Shown here one piece after another: positions 59,831 through 64,000 of a DNA stretch of 64,000 nt; the first letter of the stretch is position 1; every line of letters starts with the position of its first letter. The notes below the pieces were generated by a model, which saw only the letters and a list, made by a program, of their open reading frames with translations, was not told where the DNA came from and did no database searches. Location: contig CAUJNA010001238.1 in NCBI GenBank assembly GCA_963377175.1, positions 1-64,000 on the forward strand. Reading direction: 5' to 3'. The position numbers and the translations under genes are program-made. The DNA is from Effrenium voratum. Lineage: Eukaryota > Sar > Dinophyceae > Suessiales > Symbiodiniaceae.

Positions 59831-61372
59831 GCATACATGTTTACATGATGGTTGTGGACCTTGCCTGTCACATGTGGCTGATGTGTGCATCACAGAGTAG
59901 CGCTCGTCTGTGCAAATATGGCACTATTTTTGGAACCCAAACTGATGTGACAAATGTAATGTTGACACGAACCATGCCATGTGGCAAAGACTGTGTTGCT
60001 TCATGGTGCCACATTGCATAGAACCTGGTCATGTTTTTGCAGTCTTGGAATGATGAAATCATCATCGTATTTGACACATCTTCCCGGAAAAAAGAGAACT
60101 AGTTGTGTGGGCAGGTGGGTGGACTGCTTGCATGATCCTGTCTTCCATGAGTTGCAAGCAATGGCATGTTGGATTGAACACTTGGACATGGTTGCTTGAC
60201 ATTGTATTTCACCACCTTGTCTGCAGCTTCTGGCTTCACAAGATTTGACTTCTGCAATTGTTACTGATGACATCCTGCTGTAGCTGCTGCCAAATGGGTA
60301 GGTACTATGCATACACATGGCTTGTTCACCAAGTTCATCCTGACACAATGATGTCATTGGCAGAGCAGGACTTGCAGGACGACATGTTCAGCACGAGGTT
60401 TGTCAAGAGACGGCAAGGTGACGTCCCGTGGGACGCTATGCACCGAACCCTCAAGCTTCAATACCAACCACGTAGAAAGGTGTATACGGACGATGCCGTT
60501 ATAGCCGAACCCGTGTAAACGTTGTAAGGAAGAAGGAATGATAGTTACAACAGTGGTCCTGACGAATGCAGCGCAAGCAGTTGTTTTGCTCTTAATGCCG
60601 ATCACGTAGGTGTGCAGTCACACATCAGATCTTGAACCTCAATTGTGTCTTGAGCCAAATGGCGATCAATGGAACTTGGGAAGCAACACCAACAAGGACC
60701 TCAGAACAGCTACCCAATTTCGGCACGGGGCCTAGAGGGTTTTAACATCCCCCATTTGGGTCGCTTTGTTCATCATGCGGTCCAAACACCACAAAACGTT
60801 CCACTGGCCACGGCTTCAACTACGAAATCGTGTCGTGCATTCTTTTACTTGCTATCACTACACCGTTCATTCGCTGTGAAACATGCCGGGTTCGATTGTA
60901 CGAAAAGTGAAACATTCATCCTCCAATCGAAGCACACATCCATATGCAGGTGTATATACTACACTGTGGCCACTTCACTTGACCGCCAGTGAACATTCCA
61001 GCTGCCGCATTTGCGCATCGCGCAGCTGTCATCCATAAATGGGTTGGCCACAAAAGTCCACCAGACGCGCCCGCTTGTGATCGGTCCGCATATCTCCGGC
61101 AAAGAAACATCGGTGAGTAATCAATGCAAATCGTAGCCATTCCAGATACCATGGACAATACATAAATAATGAAAAGATGTCATCTATAAGGTAATAGTTC
61201 CATCCATGAATATCCAGAGCGTCATAGTCATCGGAATATGTAACCATGTACACACCCAATCATCTTGGACACATGAATATAAATCATGACATAAGTCGTT
61301 CCACCGAAACAGTGTCGATGTGACGCAAGTAACAGATGGGGACTGACCCACATCGTACCGCAATCAGCATCT
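59831..61372. other. Host DNA without a supported gene
   Basis: About 1.5 kb containing only frames under 120 codons on both strands. A plus-strand frame around 60330-60510 (FVKRRQGDVPWDAMHRTLKL) has a natural look but no support. Confidence 0.4.
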
Positions 61373-64000
61373 TCACGAAGCATACCTGTCCCCAATGGAC
61401 AGCCTATGGGTACGTCGGCGGAACTCCTCGTCCAAGTTCTTCTGGGCTTCTCGTGCCCGGACACACTTCTTGTTGTAGTCCTCTGGCAACCAGTGCCCTT
61501 TCCGAAGGCACCAATCCAGCAGGGGTGTGTCGCATTTGTTCGGGTCGATGGCCGAGATGATGGCGCTCACGTTGACCGCGTAACCATGCTTGCCAAGGTT
61601 TAGGCCATCCCTCACGAATGATATATACTTGCAGTTGAAAGCTAGTGCAAAACATCTGAAAATAATATCACCCACCGGGTGCACTCGGTCCTTGACCAGG
61701 AGCTTCATTTCTTCCTTGGTGACATCGAGGATTCTTGCTGCAATCCACAGCTTGTAGAATGTGTATAGTCCCTCGCATTTGTTCACCATCATACGAATAT
61801 ATTCGTCACGCTCCTCAACCGATCGGAAGGCTCTTGTCCGAACATTCTCCGATTGAGAAATCTTCGTTATTGTTGATGGCAAAAGTATACCTTCCTGATC
61901 GTGCTCAGTGATGTTGGGGTACCTCTTGAAATCATTGTGATAAGGGCAGCCCGGATTCCCTTCGAGTCCGGCATTCATCGTTCTCTCCTCACCACCTTCA
62001 AACATCCCCCACATCTTGGACAGCTGGAGTGCGATAAATCCTGCCATGTACTGAGCCTCACGCGGCTCGTCAAGGCAGATCGCCATCCGTTGGGAACTTA
62101 TAATGTCCCGTGACGTCAGATCGGTGTCGCGGTAATGCCAACCGCCGTCTTCTTCTTCTGACGCATAGCCGGATGTATATCCTTGCGTGTCCATGTCGTC
62201 ATCTTCTCCCGGAACTTCCTCCGCTTCGTCCTCATCCTCCTGTGCTGCCGCATCGTGGTTAGCTTCTTCCTGTGCACGCCTGGCATCTCCAGAGACGTTG
62301 GGGTTTTGGTTGTCCTCCTCGTCATCGGATTTGATGTGAATGTAGTATCTTCCGATGGAGATCAGTTGTGCCTCGCACTCCAGGCATAAGCAGAAGCAGG
62401 TGGGGATCGCGGTCGCACATGATGGACATATCCGGCACCTCAGTCCTTCCCATGTCTCGTCATTCAGGATGACGACTTTGCTGATTTCGTCCCGGACCTC
62501 GTTGACCTGTGCATTGAACTCTTCCATCTTGTTGTTTCGATAGAGTTCGCAGGCACGATTAACCATGTCAACGATGTAGTGCAGATTATCGGCACCTGTC
62601 TCAGTCTCCGGCATCCTCTCGCTGATCTTTGCAACGTTCTGAAGGAACATCGCAGCCGACTCTTGAGAAGAGTTGACAAAGCCAGGGCAGATCTCGTTCT
62701 CCACGCACTTCGAGTACGCCCTCTTGATGTCAGCGTACTCCAGGCGTTTCCCTCCGTTGCTTTTGCCAATCCAAATGGACTTGACCTCATAGAACGGGAT
62801 CACGTCAAGACCATGAAAGTCCCATTAGCCGCGACTCCAGCCCCATACCGCGCGAGGGTTGCACTGGGAATATAGATGATCGCAATCGGATCCCCTCTCC
62901 TCACGTTCCGTAGCGTTGTCTTCGTCGCCACGTTCATCTCATCCCATGGAGCAAACGCCCCGAAGTGCAGTGCTAGCCTGTTACCGCCATCGATTCCGCC
63001 GGGGACTAGCCCACAGCGTACGATGCCTGGCAGGTTTTCCACATACGTCACATGGAATGCTCCTCCGAGAGTATCACCCATTCTTGCGGAATACCTATTC
63101 GCCAGTGCGGATGAGCTCATGAATCCAAAATCACTGTGACCGGTTGTGACTCGGATGCACCAAGGTCTGTACCATCCATCGCATCTGTTGAACATCCTGT
63201 CGATGTCGTCCCGATCCACGCCAGCCTTGGTCATTTCCTCCCTGGCTGCCCTCGTGTCGTTCGGGTTCATGATGCTCGGAAACCTTGCTGCCAGAACCTG
63301 GAATCTCGATTTCTTGCTTCCGGATTCCTGCCACTTGATCACCTCCATGATGCCCATGTATCGTTTCGCTCTCGTGGTGTATGGTGGGAATATGTCGTTG
63401 TTCCGGTCGTCAATGACAGCATCAATGTCGACCCATCCACCCTCGTCGCACCTGAAAGCACTTCCTCGGCAATTGCCGATCTTGTGTCGAAGGACTCTGC
63501 ATAGGTCGTGAGATAGCTGGTTTGCTTGGTCCCTTGTAGTAAATACCGAGCGATCATCACCAATCCTGCATAGTGGAGCACCGTCGAAAGGAGCAATGCA
63601 GAAGTTGACACTCTTGCCAAGTTGCATCACGTCCACTTGCTCAAGGATTGCACCTCTGGGAAAGTACCTGGGGTCAACAATAGACGCGTATGCCCGTGGC
63701 ATATGCACGTCAATCATGTCGCCGTACTTCGGGATGTAGCACGGGATGGTGTCGCTTCCCATCTCAAGCGTCTTCTTGAATGTCCTGCTGTCCCCGCACG
63801 GGTTGTATGTGAGGTCGACGCCACCACATTGTAGCTCTCCTCCCTCAGCCGTGTCAGCCATCTCCACCAAATTAATAGTGTAGCTGTACATCTCAATTGT
63901 TTCTTTCCCTGCTTGTCCCCCTTTCTTTCTTTCCTTGGACGTTGATGAGGACGGTTCCTCCGTATCCCCCATGTCTTCATCAGATGAAACAGGGTCACTG
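61373..64000 (-). pseudogene. KptA-like RNA 2'-phosphotransferase fused to a Cys-rich domain; one frameshift, open at the window edge
   Basis: The frame is open from base 63999 (before the Met at 63972), so the N-terminus may lie outside. Numbering from that Met, VLRHKIG gives Arg162-His163, IRVTTGHS gives Arg274, and GGNRLALHF gives Arg332: the complete Arg-His-Arg-Arg tetrad of Tpt1/KptA, which transfers a 2'-phosphate from RNA to NAD+. FHVTYVENLPGIVRCGLVPG is the family's HGT-like region. The frame stops at 62800. A one-base shift near 62810-62820 continues as GLDVIPFYEVKSIWIG and runs about 470 residues through a Cys cluster (CRICPSC ... CFCLCLEC), an acidic region and a helical C-terminus to 61373. 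Larger than stand-alone KptA (about 200 residues). Confidence 0.65.

Noticed and set aside
1..64000. Dinoflagellate spliced-leader sequence or relic
   Set aside because: I looked for the characteristic TTTTGGCTCAAG end and did not find it in a convincing place.

Overview
The window looks like nuclear DNA of a dinoflagellate (Symbiodiniaceae-type). Three things point that way: interstitial telomere repeats of the CCCTAAA type, a spliceable GC-AG intron flanked by G residues, and several gene families that I recognise as multicopy in dinoflagellates (KptA-like phosphotransferases, a degraded Helitron-like replicase, large orthologue-poor proteins). Embedded in it are at least three related endogenous Polinton-like / Maverick-like viral elements. 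No database search was possible, so family names rest on visible motifs.

Layout. (1) 1-2277, minus strand, GC-rich: a fragment of a Polinton-like virus with a packaging ATPase (one in-frame TAG), a minor capsid protein, an AT-hook protein and an ORF running off the edge. (2) 2300-4080: minisatellites, a tRNA-derived sequence and a foldback with arms of about 200 bp. (3) About 4200-14000, AT-rich, plus strand: a decayed element with a fiber-like protein (peptidase S74), small zinc proteins, an RVE integrase and a DNA polymerase B/SF1 helicase fusion. (4) 14.2-16.6 kb: 61-bp and 20-bp tandem repeats and a G-rich tract. (5) 16.7-34.69 kb, AT-rich: a nearly complete sister element. It carries major capsid protein, minor capsid protein, packaging ATPase, a lipase-like protein, an F-box-like protein, many small proteins, a fiber, a long protease-like/PolB/SF1 helicase/zinc fusion, and an integrase cut off at 34691 by a 48-bp satellite. 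(6) 34.69-38.6 kb: this satellite, then a repeat of about 0.5 kb. (7) 38.9-54 kb: GC-rich host DNA with a Helitron-like relic, a segmental duplication bounded by CCCTAAA arrays, a (GTT)n tract, a decayed host gene carrying a tRNA-derived SINE with a perfect 16-bp target duplication, and a KptA-like gene. (8) 54.7-64 kb: host-type coding regions, ending in a second KptA-like gene.

In the viral elements capsid proteins, ATPase and fiber would build the particle, PolB-helicase would replicate the genome, and the integrase would insert it. Several replication and accessory genes share a promoter-like motif (core TATTTAAAGAAATA) 20-30 nt before the ATG, and several 3' ends carry perfect AT-rich hairpins. 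Most long viral genes are broken by single-base shifts, often in A or T runs. This could be real decay or uncorrected assembly error, and the same kind of break also affects the host-type genes.
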